From assembly GCA_003650125.1 (NCBI GenBank), contig QNFX01000001.1:62001-126000 (forward strand): 64,000 bases of DNA, in the 5' to 3' direction. Below are positions 17,214-26,463 of this stretch, in pieces. Origin of the DNA: Campylobacterota bacterium (lineage in GTDB: Bacteria; Bdellovibrionota; Bacteriovoracia; Bacteriovoracales; Bacteriovoracaceae). The position numbers and the translations under genes are program-made. A model generated the notes under the pieces. That model was given only the letters and a program-made list of their open reading frames with translations, was not told the DNA's origin and ran no database searches. Positions within the stretch are counted from its first letter, which is position 1. Each line of letters starts with the position of its first letter.

Positions 17214-18491
17214 ATGACCCAGAAAACATTTCTTAAAGACTTCTTAAAATTCATCTATAGCTCCCCTACTCCCTTTCACGCCGTTTCCAACATGGAAAAG
17301 ATTCTTAGAGCTAAGGGATATACATCTCTTGAAGAAAGTGGAAACTGGAAGCTAAAAAAAGGTGAAAAATACTACGTTATTAAAAATGATCGCTCTATTG
17401 TGGCCTTTACCTACAATAATCCAACTGATGGTTTCAGAATGATTGGGGCGCATACAGATAGTCCTTGTCTTAAAGTAAAACCAAATCCTGACAAAGAATT
17501 TAAAAACTATGGTCAACTTGGAGTTGAAGTCTATGGCGGAGTTTTATTAAACCCCTGGTTTGACCGTGATCTCTCCCTTGCGGGGAAAGTTTCCTACTTA
17601 GATAACCTGGGAAAAATAAAATCTAAACTTTTAAATTTTCAAAGACCTGTGGCGACCGTTCCATCACTGGCCATTCATCTAGATAAAAATGCTAATGAGA
17701 ACAGAACGATTAACAAACAAAAAGATATTCCGCCGCTTATAGGACAATTCAAGAAAGGAATAACATTTAAAGATCTTCTCCTTAAAGAATTAAAAAAACA
17801 AAAGAAAGCAGCAGGAATAAAAAAGATTTTAGATTATGAAATGCTTTTTTATGACACTCAAGAACCATCTCTTATAGGGCTTAATGAAGAATTTTTAACC
17901 AGTGCTAGATTAGACAACTTACTAAGTTGCTATGTCGGACTCATGGGCCTTATTGGAAGTAGCAAAAAATATAATGCCCTCTTAGTTTGTTCGGACCATG
18001 AGGAAGTGGGTTCTGAATCAAATGTTGGTGCCGGAGGGCCATTTTTAAAACATATTCTTGAACGTATTTATGGCAGTGATTTCTCTAAAATGATGGCAAA
18101 ATCATTTATGATCTCTGCAGACAATGCTCATGGAATTCATCCCAATTATAGTGACAAACACGATGATTCTCATGGCCCTATAATCAATAACGGCCCCGTA
18201 ATTAAAATTAATGCCAATCAAAGATATGCCACCGATAGTGAAACCTCTGCTATTTTTGCTCACCTATGTGACAAGGCCAAGGTGCCCTACCAAAAATTTG
18301 TAGTCAGATCGGATATGCGTTGTGGCTCAACTATTGGGCCTATCACCTCTACTTTAATTGGTGTAAAAACCATTGATATCGGAGTTCCTCAATTTGCCAT
18401 GCACTCTATAAGAGAAATGGCCGGAACTGATGATGTTTGGTATCTCTACAAGGCCTTTTTACAATTTTTTAAGGAAACTAAGGCGATTTAA
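17214..18491 (+). CDS. apeB: M18 family metallo-aminopeptidase
   Basis: A 425 aa cytoplasmic zinc aminopeptidase that removes acidic or other N-terminal residues from peptides. Motifs seen: MIGAHTDSPCLKVKP (first metal ligand), TSARLDNLLSC (bridging aspartate), CSDHEEVGSESNVGAGG (catalytic glutamates), DNAHGIHPNYSDKHD and the C-terminal MHSIREMAGTDD with a metal histidine. Length is typical. A GAGGATAA stretch precedes the ATG. The end overlaps the convergent thioesterase gene by 14 bases. Confidence 0.93.
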   Translation: MTQKTFLKDFLKFIYSSPTPFHAVSNMEKILRAKGYTSLEESGNWKLKKGEKYYVIKNDRSIVAFTYNNPTDGFRMIGAHTDSPCLKVKPNPDKEFKNYGQLGVEVYGGVLLNPWFDRDLSLAGKVSYLDNLGKIKSKLLNFQRPVATVPSLAIHLDKNANENRTINKQKDIPPLIGQFKKGITFKDLLLKELKKQKKAAGIKKILDYEMLFYDTQEPSLIGLNEEFLTSARLDNLLSCYVGLMGLIGSSKKYNALLVCSDHEEVGSESNVGAGGPFLKHILERIYGSDFSKMMAKSFMISADNAHGIHPNYSDKHDDSHGPIINNGPVIKINANQRYATDSETSAIFAHLCDKAKVPYQKFVVRSDMRCGSTIGPITSTLIGVKTIDIGVPQFAMHSIREMAGTDDVWYLYKAFLQFFKETKAI

Positions 18492-18858
18492 CAGGCCTTG
18501 GTTTTCTTTGGTCATTTAAGGCCACATAAATAAAAGTTCCTTCTGTTACCTTAAAATGTTTAAAATCTCGATGAACCCAGGCCTCGATTTTAAAGGTCAT
18601 GGATGTCTTTCCAATTTTTATCAGATCGACAAAACAACTTAGGGCATCTCCAACTTTTACTGGTAAATGGAACGTCATCCCATTTACATGGACCGTTGCC
18701 GCTCTTCCACGGCAAAGATCGGTGGCCACAACTCCCCCTGCAATATCCATTTGGGACAAAACCCAACCACCAAAGATATCCCCATTGGGATTAGTGTCTG
18801 CGGGCATGGCCAAAGTCCGAGTAGTTAACTCACCTTTGGGTATCTCCACTTTATTCAT
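18478..18858 (-). CDS. yciA: YciA-type acyl-CoA thioesterase
   Basis: A 126 aa hotdog-fold thioesterase that hydrolyses a range of acyl-CoAs. The motif PADTNPNGDIFGGWVLSQMDIAGG carries the catalytic aspartate and the HotDog helix, and the strand VHVNGMTFHLPVKVGD follows. AAAGGAAGTG precedes the ATG. It is the last gene of the leftward cluster that begins with the ABC exporter, separated from the preceding small gene by a strong hairpin. Confidence 0.92.
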   Translation of the reverse strand: MNKVEIPKGELTTRTLAMPADTNPNGDIFGGWVLSQMDIAGGVVATDLCRGRAATVHVNGMTFHLPVKVGDALSCFVDLIKIGKTSMTFKIEAWVHRDFKHFKVTEGTFIYVALNDQRKPRPVKSP

Positions 18859-18896
18859 TTAACACTTCCTTTTTCTTTTAATTATAACGAGGAATT

Positions 18897-18917
18897 GGCC
18901 ATCCTTAAAGGATGGCC
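18897..18917 (-). terminator. Hairpin at the end of the 67 aa gene
   Basis: GGCCATCCT (18897-18905) and AGGATGGCC (18909-18917) make a perfect 9-bp stem around a 3-base loop that includes the stop codon of the leftward small gene. There is no long T-run in that direction, so it may attenuate rather than fully stop transcription into yciA. Confidence 0.6.
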
Positions 18918-19108
18918 TCATCGTCTTCTTGCAAAAGATTTTGGGTTACTTGAACAAAATTATCCGGATACCCTAACATTAATTTAGAAAAAATTTCAGG
19001 ATTTCGCTCTAGCGCCTTGGCCATCGTTGCTTGAATTTCATCATCCATAACACCGCCTGAAAGTACTAAGGCCATCGTAAAGGCCCAAAATTTATTTCTT
19101 TTTCTCAT
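18905..19108 (-). CDS. Small exported protein of unknown function
   Basis: A 67 aa protein starting at the ATG at 19108, which has GGGGGAAG just upstream; a TTG at 19123 is less likely. A short signal-like stretch (FWAFTMALVLSGGVM) is followed by an acidic helix containing ATMAKALERNPEIFSKLMLG and ending in LLQEDDEAIL. No family is recognised. It lies 86 bases downstream of the response-regulator gene, same strand, and may be made under its control. Confidence 0.55.
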   Translation of the reverse strand: MRKRNKFWAFTMALVLSGGVMDDEIQATMAKALERNPEIFSKLMLGYPDNFVQVTQNLLQEDDEAIL

Positions 19109-19194
19109 GGCTTCCCCCTTCAATGAGTTCTCACTGATAGAATTCCATAAATGAATGTCAACTGTGTCAGGTGAATGAAAAAGGTTTGAAAAGA

Positions 19195-19863
19195 TTAAAA
19201 CTCTTTGAAACGATAGCCAATTCCTCTTATTGTTTCAAAATACTCATCAGAGGTCTTTTGTCTGAGCTGTAAAATATGGGTATCAACAGTTCTTGTGGAA
19301 GGATAGGTTTCATATCCCCAGATTTTATTTAATAATTCTTCTCGGGTAAAAGGTTTCCCTGGAGTCTCTGCAAGCAAAACCAATAACTCATACTCAAGTT
19401 TTGTCAGTTCTAATTTCTTTCCAAGATAAGTTACTTCTCTTTTTCCTTTATTAACCGAGATATCTCCAATATTGATAATATCTTTAAGCTCACTACTAAA
19501 ATTATTTTTTTCTCTCAATTGAACTCTTATTCGGGCGATTAGCTCTCTGGGTTCAAAAGGTTTAGTTAAGTAATCATTTGCTCCAGACTCAAGACCTATA
19601 ACCTTGTCTATAAGTTCAGTTCGAGCAGTTAACATTAATACTGGCAAGTGATTTCCTTTTTGTCGTATTTCCTTTAAATAATCTAGACCTTGTCCATCAG
19701 GAAGCATCCAATCTAAAATGACGATTTTAAAATCTTTTAAATTTTGTTCTTTGGCATCTTTAATCGTAGGGCAAAGTTTAACACTGTAACGTTCTCCCTT
19801 AAGATATTTTTCTAGTGATAACCCTAGATTTTCATCATCTTCTATTAATAAAATATCATTCAT
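19195..19863 (-). CDS. OmpR/PhoB-family response regulator
   Basis: A 222 aa transcription factor: a receiver domain (LIEDDENLG acidic pair, phosphoacceptor Asp in ILDWMLPDGQG at about residue 51, the Lys in YLTKPFEPREL) and a winged-helix DNA-binding domain (FTREELLNKIWGYETYPSTRTVDTHI). It is the partner of the sensor kinase immediately upstream, whose stop shares the TAATG overlap with this start. Its target genes are not visible, but the ABC exporter upstream is an obvious candidate. Confidence 0.94.
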   Translation of the reverse strand: MNDILLIEDDENLGLSLEKYLKGERYSVKLCPTIKDAKEQNLKDFKIVILDWMLPDGQGLDYLKEIRQKGNHLPVLMLTARTELIDKVIGLESGANDYLTKPFEPRELIARIRVQLREKNNFSSELKDIINIGDISVNKGKREVTYLGKKLELTKLEYELLVLLAETPGKPFTREELLNKIWGYETYPSTRTVDTHILQLRQKTSDEYFETIRGIGYRFKEF

Positions 19864-21428
19864 TAACTTATCTCCTTGTCCTTGAACGGTATTATTAAGG
19901 TAAATCTGGTTGGGTCAGTATTAAAAGTTAAATCCCCCCCCATCTCCTTCATAATTTTAAATACAATATTGAGCCCTAGGCCGGTACCTGAACTTTTATT
20001 GCCCTTTACAAATTCGGTTCTCATTTCCCCTATTGATTTAAATTGGCAATCTCCAGAGTCCGTTATAGTGATTTTAATATTTTTAGGGGCCTTTTCCACA
20101 GAAATAATTATTGGTTTTTCTCCGTGGGCCAAGGCATTTTCTAAAAGATTTTTTAAAGCAATACCAATCCAATATGTATCCAGACAAAAACTAACATCCT
20201 CAACAAGTGGAACAAACTCGACCTCATCTTTATAATTTTCAAGTTGCATATAAAGATAGTCATTAAAAGAAGGTATTCTAAAGAATTTGCAATCAACCAA
20301 TTTATTTTTTTTATTTAGTTTAAGGTAGTTCCTACTTGTTTCTGTTAATCTTTGAAGTCGGTGAACATCAGCTGCAACTCTTAAAAACGATTCTTGTAAA
20401 TTTGGTGCCAAATCTGCAAATGATTTTTTAATCTCTTCTACTTGTAAAATGAGGCTCGAAATGGGGGTTCTAAATTCATGGGTTAAAACCTGAAGTGCTA
20501 ATTTCTTCCTCTCTTGCTCCAAATTCTGACCTTTAATTTTGGCATATAAGAGCCAGACAACAAGTATTATAATTAAAATACTACAGACAAAAAAGATGAT
20601 GGTAGTTTTACTAGTCATTTCCAATTTATGAATTAAGGAATACTCCCAACAAACTTCACCATCAACTAAAAAGCATTCTCTCCCAAACTTATAAGGTCTA
20701 ATCGTATAATCAGTACTATTTAAAAACTTTTTAAAATCAGAAATAAGGTATATCCGATACTCTAACCCATTAGTAAAAATAAACTTATTGCGGGCCAAAA
20801 AATACTTCTTGGATAATATGGTTGATTTCCTCTCGGCCAGAGAGCTTAAAGATTCATCATTTAATCCTCTAAAGATTTCATAGGGCCTTATAAAATTTAT
20901 AAATTTTAAAAGTTTTAATTCGGTGATATGGAAGAATCTAATATTTTCCCGAATCCAAGTCTCGTCATTAAATGGTTTTCTACCTAACTTATAGGCCAGA
21001 TAAGCATAAGAGTTGCCAGATTCATGTAAAAATGGAGGGCTTCGAAAAAAGTTCTCTGGTAACGATGAGCTTAGCTCACATCTAAACTCCTCCCAAAAAC
21101 GAGGCTTAGGGCCTTTTAATGCTTGGATAAAAGTTGAAATATTTAAAAAGCAATCTTTATCTGATGAATAGATATTACTTTTTAAATTGCTACTACCTGG
21201 ATTCATTTTAGGACTGAGCAGTTTTAGATAATTTCTGCCAGGATAGAGAGAATCTAAATTTATTTCTCCAATGGGCGCCACTTCATTTTGAAACCCTTCT
21301 TTAATCAAAGTAATATTTTGCAGATCAGATTCACTGGGCTTATAAGAGCCCTTTAGATACAAGGCAAAATAGCCCGCTATAAAGGCCATAAAAATTGCGG
21401 AAAAGATTAGAGTTAAATAAGGTCTCAT
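19863..21428 (-). CDS. Sensor histidine kinase with large periplasmic domain
   Basis: A 521 aa kinase. Helix 1 (residues 4-25) and helix 2 (about 275-298) flank a periplasmic domain of about 250 residues with two cysteine pairs (DCFLN with FRCELS, and RECFLV with EVCWEYS). The kinase core has the phosphoacceptor His317 in LTHEFRTP, N box NLLENALAHGEKP and G2 box GTGLGLNIVFK. The periplasmic part resembles the DUF3404 domain of the Vibrio VxrA (WigK) kinase, which monitors cell-wall stress; this is from memory and needs a domain search. It is preceded by an ABC exporter and translationally coupled to the regulator. Confidence 0.92.
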   Translation of the reverse strand: MRPYLTLIFSAIFMAFIAGYFALYLKGSYKPSESDLQNITLIKEGFQNEVAPIGEINLDSLYPGRNYLKLLSPKMNPGSSNLKSNIYSSDKDCFLNISTFIQALKGPKPRFWEEFRCELSSSLPENFFRSPPFLHESGNSYAYLAYKLGRKPFNDETWIRENIRFFHITELKLLKFINFIRPYEIFRGLNDESLSSLAERKSTILSKKYFLARNKFIFTNGLEYRIYLISDFKKFLNSTDYTIRPYKFGRECFLVDGEVCWEYSLIHKLEMTSKTTIIFFVCSILIIILVVWLLYAKIKGQNLEQERKKLALQVLTHEFRTPISSLILQVEEIKKSFADLAPNLQESFLRVAADVHRLQRLTETSRNYLKLNKKNKLVDCKFFRIPSFNDYLYMQLENYKDEVEFVPLVEDVSFCLDTYWIGIALKNLLENALAHGEKPIIISVEKAPKNIKITITDSGDCQFKSIGEMRTEFVKGNKSSGTGLGLNIVFKIMKEMGGDLTFNTDPTRFTLIIPFKDKEIS

Positions 21429-21529
21429 CTTGATATAACTTACATTCTATTTAGGGGTTATTTGTCAACATCTCGTCAGGAGTAAGTAAGATTTTTACTC
21501 CCTACAGTATGGTAACTATCTGAAATAGC

Positions 21530-22345
21530 TTAGGTCTCTCTTTTTCGAAGAGCAAGGAGCAGAAGAACAAAGATGGCCCCAAGAGTTAATCCTAAATGAA
21601 GAATCTCCCACCCAATTGACACATATAGATCTCTTCCCATAGCAATATCAGTGGCCATACCATTTATGATCCCTATATGCGGCAAGATAAAATGGAGCAT
21701 TAAACCAACTGACTTAAAAAAAGATAAATCATTAAATAGATATTCCGTTCCCAAATCACCATAACTTGAATTACTTGAGCTGATTAAAAGAACCAAAACA
21801 AAAGTAGTAATTAAAGCAGAAATTTTGGGTAAAAAAAGTGAAATTAGAACCGTCAAAGTTACAGAAGTTACGATTAAAATAAAGTTAGGTGCCAGAGATA
21901 AGAATAACCCTGGATCAATAAACACCTGACCTTCCGAACTAAAAGCGAAAACACTTAAGGCCAGTAAGATAGATAAAAGATAATAGAGTAAAACGATGAT
22001 AGAAGTTCCAAATATTCGAGATAAGAGATATTCAATCCGTTTAACTGGAAAGCTTAATATCTGACCATAGACCCCTTCATTTAAGTCACTTTTCACACAA
22101 TTAACTCCCATAATGATGGCGAGAAAAATATTCCATGAATTAATAATATAATAGAAGATATAAAGTTTTTTGTTGGCCAAGGTAGCATCAAGCAAAATTC
22201 CCGGAATTTGACCGATGTAATCCATCACTACATTTACAAGCAGAATTACAGCTACCGTTAAGATGAAGAGAAAAATTAGAAATCTATTTCTCCATTCCTT
22301 GGCCATTGTATTTTCTAAAATTACATATATTTTATTCCAATTCAT
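21530..22345 (-). CDS. ABC-2 type exporter permease
   Basis: A 271 aa protein with six predicted membrane helices and the ABC-2 pattern: an N-terminal cytoplasmic helix (ILENTMAKEWRNRFLIFLF), a long first periplasmic loop, and SDLNEGVYGQILSFPVKRIEYLLSR, which is the coupling region next to helix 2. It pairs with the ATPase three bases upstream. The permease has the NosY-like length, but nothing else links it to copper. Substrate unknown; the adjacent kinase/regulator pair suggests a stress-induced export function. Confidence 0.85.
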   Translation of the reverse strand: MNWNKIYVILENTMAKEWRNRFLIFLFILTVAVILLVNVVMDYIGQIPGILLDATLANKKLYIFYYIINSWNIFLAIIMGVNCVKSDLNEGVYGQILSFPVKRIEYLLSRIFGTSIIVLLYYLLSILLALSVFAFSSEGQVFIDPGLFLSLAPNFILIVTSVTLTVLISLFLPKISALITTFVLVLLISSSNSSYGDLGTEYLFNDLSFFKSVGLMLHFILPHIGIINGMATDIAMGRDLYVSIGWEILHLGLTLGAIFVLLLLALRKRET

Positions 22346-22348
22346 TTA

Positions 22349-23050
22349 TTAACTCTTTATTTTTTCATAGAAAAAGTCTTCCAAACTTGCATCCCCTGCT
22401 AGTTCAGTTATTTTACCTTCAACGACTAACTCACCTTTATTTAAAATGGCCATCTGATCACAGATTTGTTCCACTTCAGACAGAATATGGGAGTTGATTA
22501 ATAATGTTTTCCCCTCCACTTGTAGTCCTCTTAAAATTTCTTTTAAATCTTTGATCCCAATGGGATCCAGTCCGGTAAAAGGTTCATCTAAAAGTAAAAG
22601 ATCATTATCTCCCATCAACATACAAGCGATTCCAAGTCTTTGCATTTGGCCTTTCGAGAGGGTTTTAACTTTTCTCTGTTGCAGTTCTGTTATTTTCGTT
22701 TTTAAAACAACGGCCTCGATCTGCTCAGCAAGGCCCTTGTTAATTCCTTTCATCTTGCCATAAAAGATTAAAACTCCCTCAACTGTGTAATAGTCAAAAA
22801 AGGTAAATTTCTCTGGCAAATAGCCTATTCCCTTTCGAGATTTTTCACTTAAGGAAGATATTCCGTTAATCGTTATTTCACCACTATCAACCGGAGTTAA
22901 ATCTAAAAGTGCCTTCAAAAAAGTAGTTTTACCTGCTCCGTTAGGTCCTAATAGGGCAAATGAAGATCCTTTGGGTATACCTAAAGAAAAATCCTTTAGA
23001 GCATAAGTGGAACCATAATATTTATTGATATTTTTAGCTTCTATAATCAT
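22349..23050 (-). CDS. ABC transporter ATP-binding protein
   Basis: A 233 aa ATPase with Walker A GPNGAGKTTFLKALL, Q loop, signature LSKGQMQRLGIA and Walker B DLLLLDEPFTGLDP, ending in a short C-terminal tail after INSHILSEVEQI. It energises the permease encoded next. It is the first gene of the leftward cluster that continues through kinase, regulator and a small protein to yciA; there are only short gaps (3 bases before the permease, about 100 before the kinase). Confidence 0.93.
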   Translation of the reverse strand: MIIEAKNINKYYGSTYALKDFSLGIPKGSSFALLGPNGAGKTTFLKALLDLTPVDSGEITINGISSLSEKSRKGIGYLPEKFTFFDYYTVEGVLIFYGKMKGINKGLAEQIEAVVLKTKITELQQRKVKTLSKGQMQRLGIACMLMGDNDLLLLDEPFTGLDPIGIKDLKEILRGLQVEGKTLLINSHILSEVEQICDQMAILNKGELVVEGKITELAGDASLEDFFYEKIKS

Positions 23051-23109
23051 AAGTTTTTGAATTTTCTCAGTTTAAAGTATTTTAGTCAATTTTGTTTTAT
23101 AATACCTTT

Positions 23110-23307
23110 ATGGCCTTAAATGTTAAACGTCTTTTTCCATTGGATCATCCGGAAGTCACTAACCAGCTAGTTGCTTATAAGACTCGTGAAGTTAATGGGG
23201 AGGATGGCAATAAGTATCTTAAAGAGGAGTTTACTGGCCCCTACGAAGAAAACGAACAGCATTATATCAGCTGCGATATCTTTAAGAAAAAACTCGACAT
23301 CATCTAG
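23110..23307 (+). CDS. Small soluble protein of unknown function
   Basis: A 65 aa protein from the ATG at 23110 (an ATG at 23092 is in frame but less likely). It is charged and has no signal or membrane segment; a single cysteine lies in HYISCDIF. It begins just after the divergent ABC ATPase and ends 42 bases before the YyaL-like gene on the same strand. No family is recognised. Confidence 0.55.
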   Translation: MALNVKRLFPLDHPEVTNQLVAYKTREVNGEDGNKYLKEEFTGPYEENEQHYISCDIFKKKLDII

Positions 23308-23349
23308 CCTCTCTTTTTAAAATTCTCACATATCTAACAAGGAACGACA

Positions 23350-25368
23350 TTGAAACTGCTCCCATTGTTTCTGATCTTATTATTTTCATGCACAAAAGAA
23401 GTAAACTTTGAGCAAAATAATTTAAAAGGGGAAAAAAGCCCATATCTCCTACAGCATCAACATAACCCAGTGTGGTGGCAACCATGGTCTGAGAAGGTCT
23501 TTGAATATGCAAAGAAAAATAACAAGCTAGTTTTTATCTCCATTGGCTATTCCACCTGTCATTGGTGTCATGTCATGGAAAAGGAATCTTTTGAAACAGA
23601 AGAGGTTGCCAGAGTATTAAATAAATATTTTATCTCCATTAAGCTTGATCGTGAAGAGCGACCTGATGTGGATAATATCTATATGAAGGCACTCCATATG
23701 ATGGGACGAAGAGGGGGATGGCCCATGTCCATGTTTTTAACCCCTGATAAAAATCCTATTTGGGGCGGAACTTATTTTCCCAAGAAGAGGTTCATAGATA
23801 TTTTAAGAAGTCTTGGAACCCAATGGGAAAAAGATCCTAAAAACTTTTATGATTCCTCAAAGAGAGTCAGTGATATTCTCTCAAAAAAAATACCCCGTAA
23901 GAAAAGTGAAAAAATACCTAAGGATATTTTAATCGAAGCTACTAAAGCAATGCTCGCCAACTTTGATAAAACTTACGGTGGCTTTGGAACGGCCCCAAAA
24001 TTCCCCCCTAAAATGCGCCTTCGGTTTTTAATGCGAACAACTCCAAGTTCAAATGCCATTGATAAAACTCTAGCTTCCATGTTTAAAGGTGGGATGTATG
24101 ACCATATCGGTGGGGGCTTCGCCCGTTATTCGGTGGATAAAAAATGGCTTATTCCACACTTTGAAAAAATGCTTTATGATAATGCTTCCTTGGCAAAAGT
24201 TTATTTAGAAGCATATCAACTGAAAAAAAATGAACTCTATAAAAATATTGCCAAAGAAATCCTAGATTATATTCTCAGGGAGATGACCTCTCCTAAAGGT
24301 TACTTTTTCTCGGCCACAGATGCGGACTCAGAAGGAGAAGAAGGTAAGTTTTATGTCTGGAAAGAGGGTGAATTAAAAAAGATTCTAACCTCTGAGGAAT
24401 TTAAGACCATCAAAAAGATATATGGAGTCAATACCAGTGGGAACTTTGAACACAATACAAATAATTTGAACCTTCTTAATCACCAGAATCTCGAAGACGT
24501 TTTTTCTCCTAAGCTTTTAAAGATTAGGAAAAAAATATATAATATAAGAAAAGAAAGAATCCCCCCCATTACTGATGACAAGGCCATCACCTCTTGGAAT
24601 GGACTTATGATTGGGGCCCTATCCATGGGTTACCAGGTTTTAAAAGATGAAAGATATTTAAAAGCGGCAATGAGTGCTGCCAACTTCATAAAACATAAGT
24701 TGGATACTAAAGAACTCTTTCATACTTACCGCGAAGGTACCGTTAAAATTGAGGCCTTTTTAAGCGACTATGCCTATCTGATAGAAGGACTACTCCACCT
24801 ATATGAAGCAAGCTTTGATCCTGTGATCCTTAAATGGGCAATGGATCTACAAAAAAGACAAGATATAAACCTCTGGTCAAAGGAAGGATATTTCTTTGCC
24901 CCTAAAAGTTCTGAGCTAATCACCCGCTCTATAGATTTCTCTGATAATGCCCGGCCAAACCCCAATGGAGTGTCTCTTTTAAATCTTTTAAAGTTCTATG
25001 ATTATACTTTTGAACAAAGCTATATAAATAAGGCAAAAAATCTAATGAAAATCATGGCCCCCATGGCAAAAAGACACCCATCGAGCTATTCTCAGGTTTT
25101 AATCGGGTTTGACTATTATTTAAAAAAGTCTAAAGAAATCGCCATTGTAGGAGATCTTGATGATCCTCTAACCAAAAAGTTTATCGAATACTTAAGAGAT
25201 AATTTCTTTCCCAATAAAGTTGTCGCTGTAAAAAAAGGTGTGGCCGGCATCCCTCTACTAGAAGAAAAAGTTAAAATTGATGGAAAAACAACTGCCTACG
25301 TCTGTGAAAATAGAATCTGCAAACTTCCCACTAATGATTTTAATACCTTCCAAAAACTTCTTAAATAA
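23350..25368 (+). CDS. YyaL/DUF255 thioredoxin-fold lipoprotein
   Basis: A 672 aa protein of the YyaL/SPATA20 family: an N-terminal thioredoxin-like domain with [18 protein letters not shown] (CHWC active site) and [13 protein letters not shown], then a helical toroid like that of glycoside hydrolases. It begins at a TTG with AAGGA upstream. The first residues form a lipoprotein signal ([14 protein letters not shown], lipobox LFSC), so unlike most relatives it is exported and lipid-anchored. The family's substrate is unknown; suggested roles include redox handling or sugar modification. Confidence 0.9.
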   Translation: MKLLPLFLILLFSCTKEVNFEQNNLKGEKSPYLLQHQHNPVWWQPWSEKVFEYAKKNNKLVFISIGYSTCHWCHVMEKESFETEEVARVLNKYFISIKLDREERPDVDNIYMKALHMMGRRGGWPMSMFLTPDKNPIWGGTYFPKKRFIDILRSLGTQWEKDPKNFYDSSKRVSDILSKKIPRKKSEKIPKDILIEATKAMLANFDKTYGGFGTAPKFPPKMRLRFLMRTTPSSNAIDKTLASMFKGGMYDHIGGGFARYSVDKKWLIPHFEKMLYDNASLAKVYLEAYQLKKNELYKNIAKEILDYILREMTSPKGYFFSATDADSEGEEGKFYVWKEGELKKILTSEEFKTIKKIYGVNTSGNFEHNTNNLNLLNHQNLEDVFSPKLLKIRKKIYNIRKERIPPITDDKAITSWNGLMIGALSMGYQVLKDERYLKAAMSAANFIKHKLDTKELFHTYREGTVKIEAFLSDYAYLIEGLLHLYEASFDPVILKWAMDLQKRQDINLWSKEGYFFAPKSSELITRSIDFSDNARPNPNGVSLLNLLKFYDYTFEQSYINKAKNLMKIMAPMAKRHPSSYSQVLIGFDYYLKKSKEIAIVGDLDDPLTKKFIEYLRDNFFPNKVVAVKKGVAGIPLLEEKVKIDGKTTAYVCENRICKLPTNDFNTFQKLLK

Positions 25369-25430
25369 ATTTCATTTAGGGAGAAAATAAAAAAAAATCG
25401 TAAGTGATATAATACAGAATAGAGGTTTTT

Positions 25431-25751
25431 ATGAAACAGATATTTTTAATATCATCTCTTATTTTTGGACTAAGCTTAACTGCTAGTGCTGAAGACCTTG
25501 ATAGTATTGGAGCAGATAAAATCCGACCTCCAGCTTGGGTTTGTTTGTCCTACAACTATAACAACGGTAAATTTTATACCGGAAAAGGGTTTCGCCGTAA
25601 TCAGGCAAGGCAAAGGTCACTGAGAAAATGTCGTAGAATATTTTTCGGTGGCAATGTTGATGACTTCTTTGTTCCAATAGGACGTAGAAGGATTTGTAGT
25701 CCTCCAAAATGCTTTAGATGGGGTAGGTTTCAAAGAGTCCCATTTAATTAA
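25431..25751 (+). CDS. Small secreted basic protein with four cysteines
   Basis: A 106 aa protein with a clear signal peptide (MKQIFLISSLIFGLSLTASA) and GAGG before the start. The mature part of about 86 residues is Arg-rich and contains four cysteines (WVCLSY, RKCRRI, RICSPP, PKCFRW), likely two disulfides. The motif RRNQARQRSLRKCRR suggests nucleic-acid or membrane contact, but no family is recognised. It overlaps the end of the convergent lipB gene by 8 bases. Confidence 0.65.
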   Translation: MKQIFLISSLIFGLSLTASAEDLDSIGADKIRPPAWVCLSYNYNNGKFYTGKGFRRNQARQRSLRKCRRIFFGGNVDDFFVPIGRRRICSPPKCFRWGRFQRVPFN

Positions 25752-26463
25752 AAAGAGGTGATTGTAGCAGCTTTTCTTTAAATGCGTGGTGGAAAGTTTT
25801 AAAGGTTTCCTCATGGGAAGTTATGCTCTCCAATTCCACGTAAGTTGACCCTGGTAATCCACAGGGGTTGATTAGTTCTAGTGATTTTTTCATTCGCGGG
25901 TCTTGTAAGATATTCAAGGCCATTCCGTGGTAAGTTACAAAATGAGATACAGCAAGCCCTATGGAGGCCAGTTTTTTATCCCCATGCCATAAACCAAGCA
26001 TTTTTTCTGTGTATGACAGATTCTCTATTTTAAAATAATCTTTTAAAACATCAGTGGTGATTTCTAAAATTCCATTCATCACTTTATAGACATCTTTGCC
26101 TGATCTATTGAGATTAATTATAGGATATAAAACCCATTGTCCTGGGTAGTGGAAGGTCAGTCCCCCTCCCCTTTTAATTTCATGCAAAGGAATATCAAGT
26201 CTTTCTTTTAATCTTGGATCAAAATCGATGAGACTAGTAAAGCTTGGATCTTTAGACTTTTGTAGTCCCCTACCCAGAGTTAGACAATGAGGGTGGGAGC
26301 AAAAAATAAAAATAGATAATTTCGGATTTTGCCGAACTAGCTCTAATGCGGCCTTTTGAAATTCATGAGCTTCTAAATAGTCCCAGTCCCACTTCTCAAT
26401 GAAGGCGATATCTTCTCCCACTAATTTGAGATCTTTTTTTACCAGCTCTATACTAGTTTCCAT
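25744..26463 (-). CDS. lipB: Octanoyl-[ACP]:protein N-octanoyltransferase
   Basis: A 239 aa enzyme that transfers octanoate from acyl carrier protein to the lipoyl domains of dehydrogenases and the glycine cleavage H protein. Family motifs are RGGGLTFHYPGQWVLYPIIN, the lysine in KLASIGLAVSHFVTYHGMALN and the active-site cysteine in NPCGLPGSTYVEL. Length is normal. Its start overlaps the end of lipA by 11 bases, so both steps of lipoate assembly are co-translated. Confidence 0.96.
   Translation of the reverse strand: METSIELVKKDLKLVGEDIAFIEKWDWDYLEAHEFQKAALELVRQNPKLSIFIFCSHPHCLTLGRGLQKSKDPSFTSLIDFDPRLKERLDIPLHEIKRGGGLTFHYPGQWVLYPIINLNRSGKDVYKVMNGILEITTDVLKDYFKIENLSYTEKMLGLWHGDKKLASIGLAVSHFVTYHGMALNILQDPRMKKSLELINPCGLPGSTYVELESITSHEETFKTFHHAFKEKLLQSPLFN

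Noticed and set aside
21530-23050. A second nosF-nosY pair
   Set aside because: ABC-2 architecture is shared by many exporters; no nosD or other nos gene is near, and the neighbours are a kinase and regulator.
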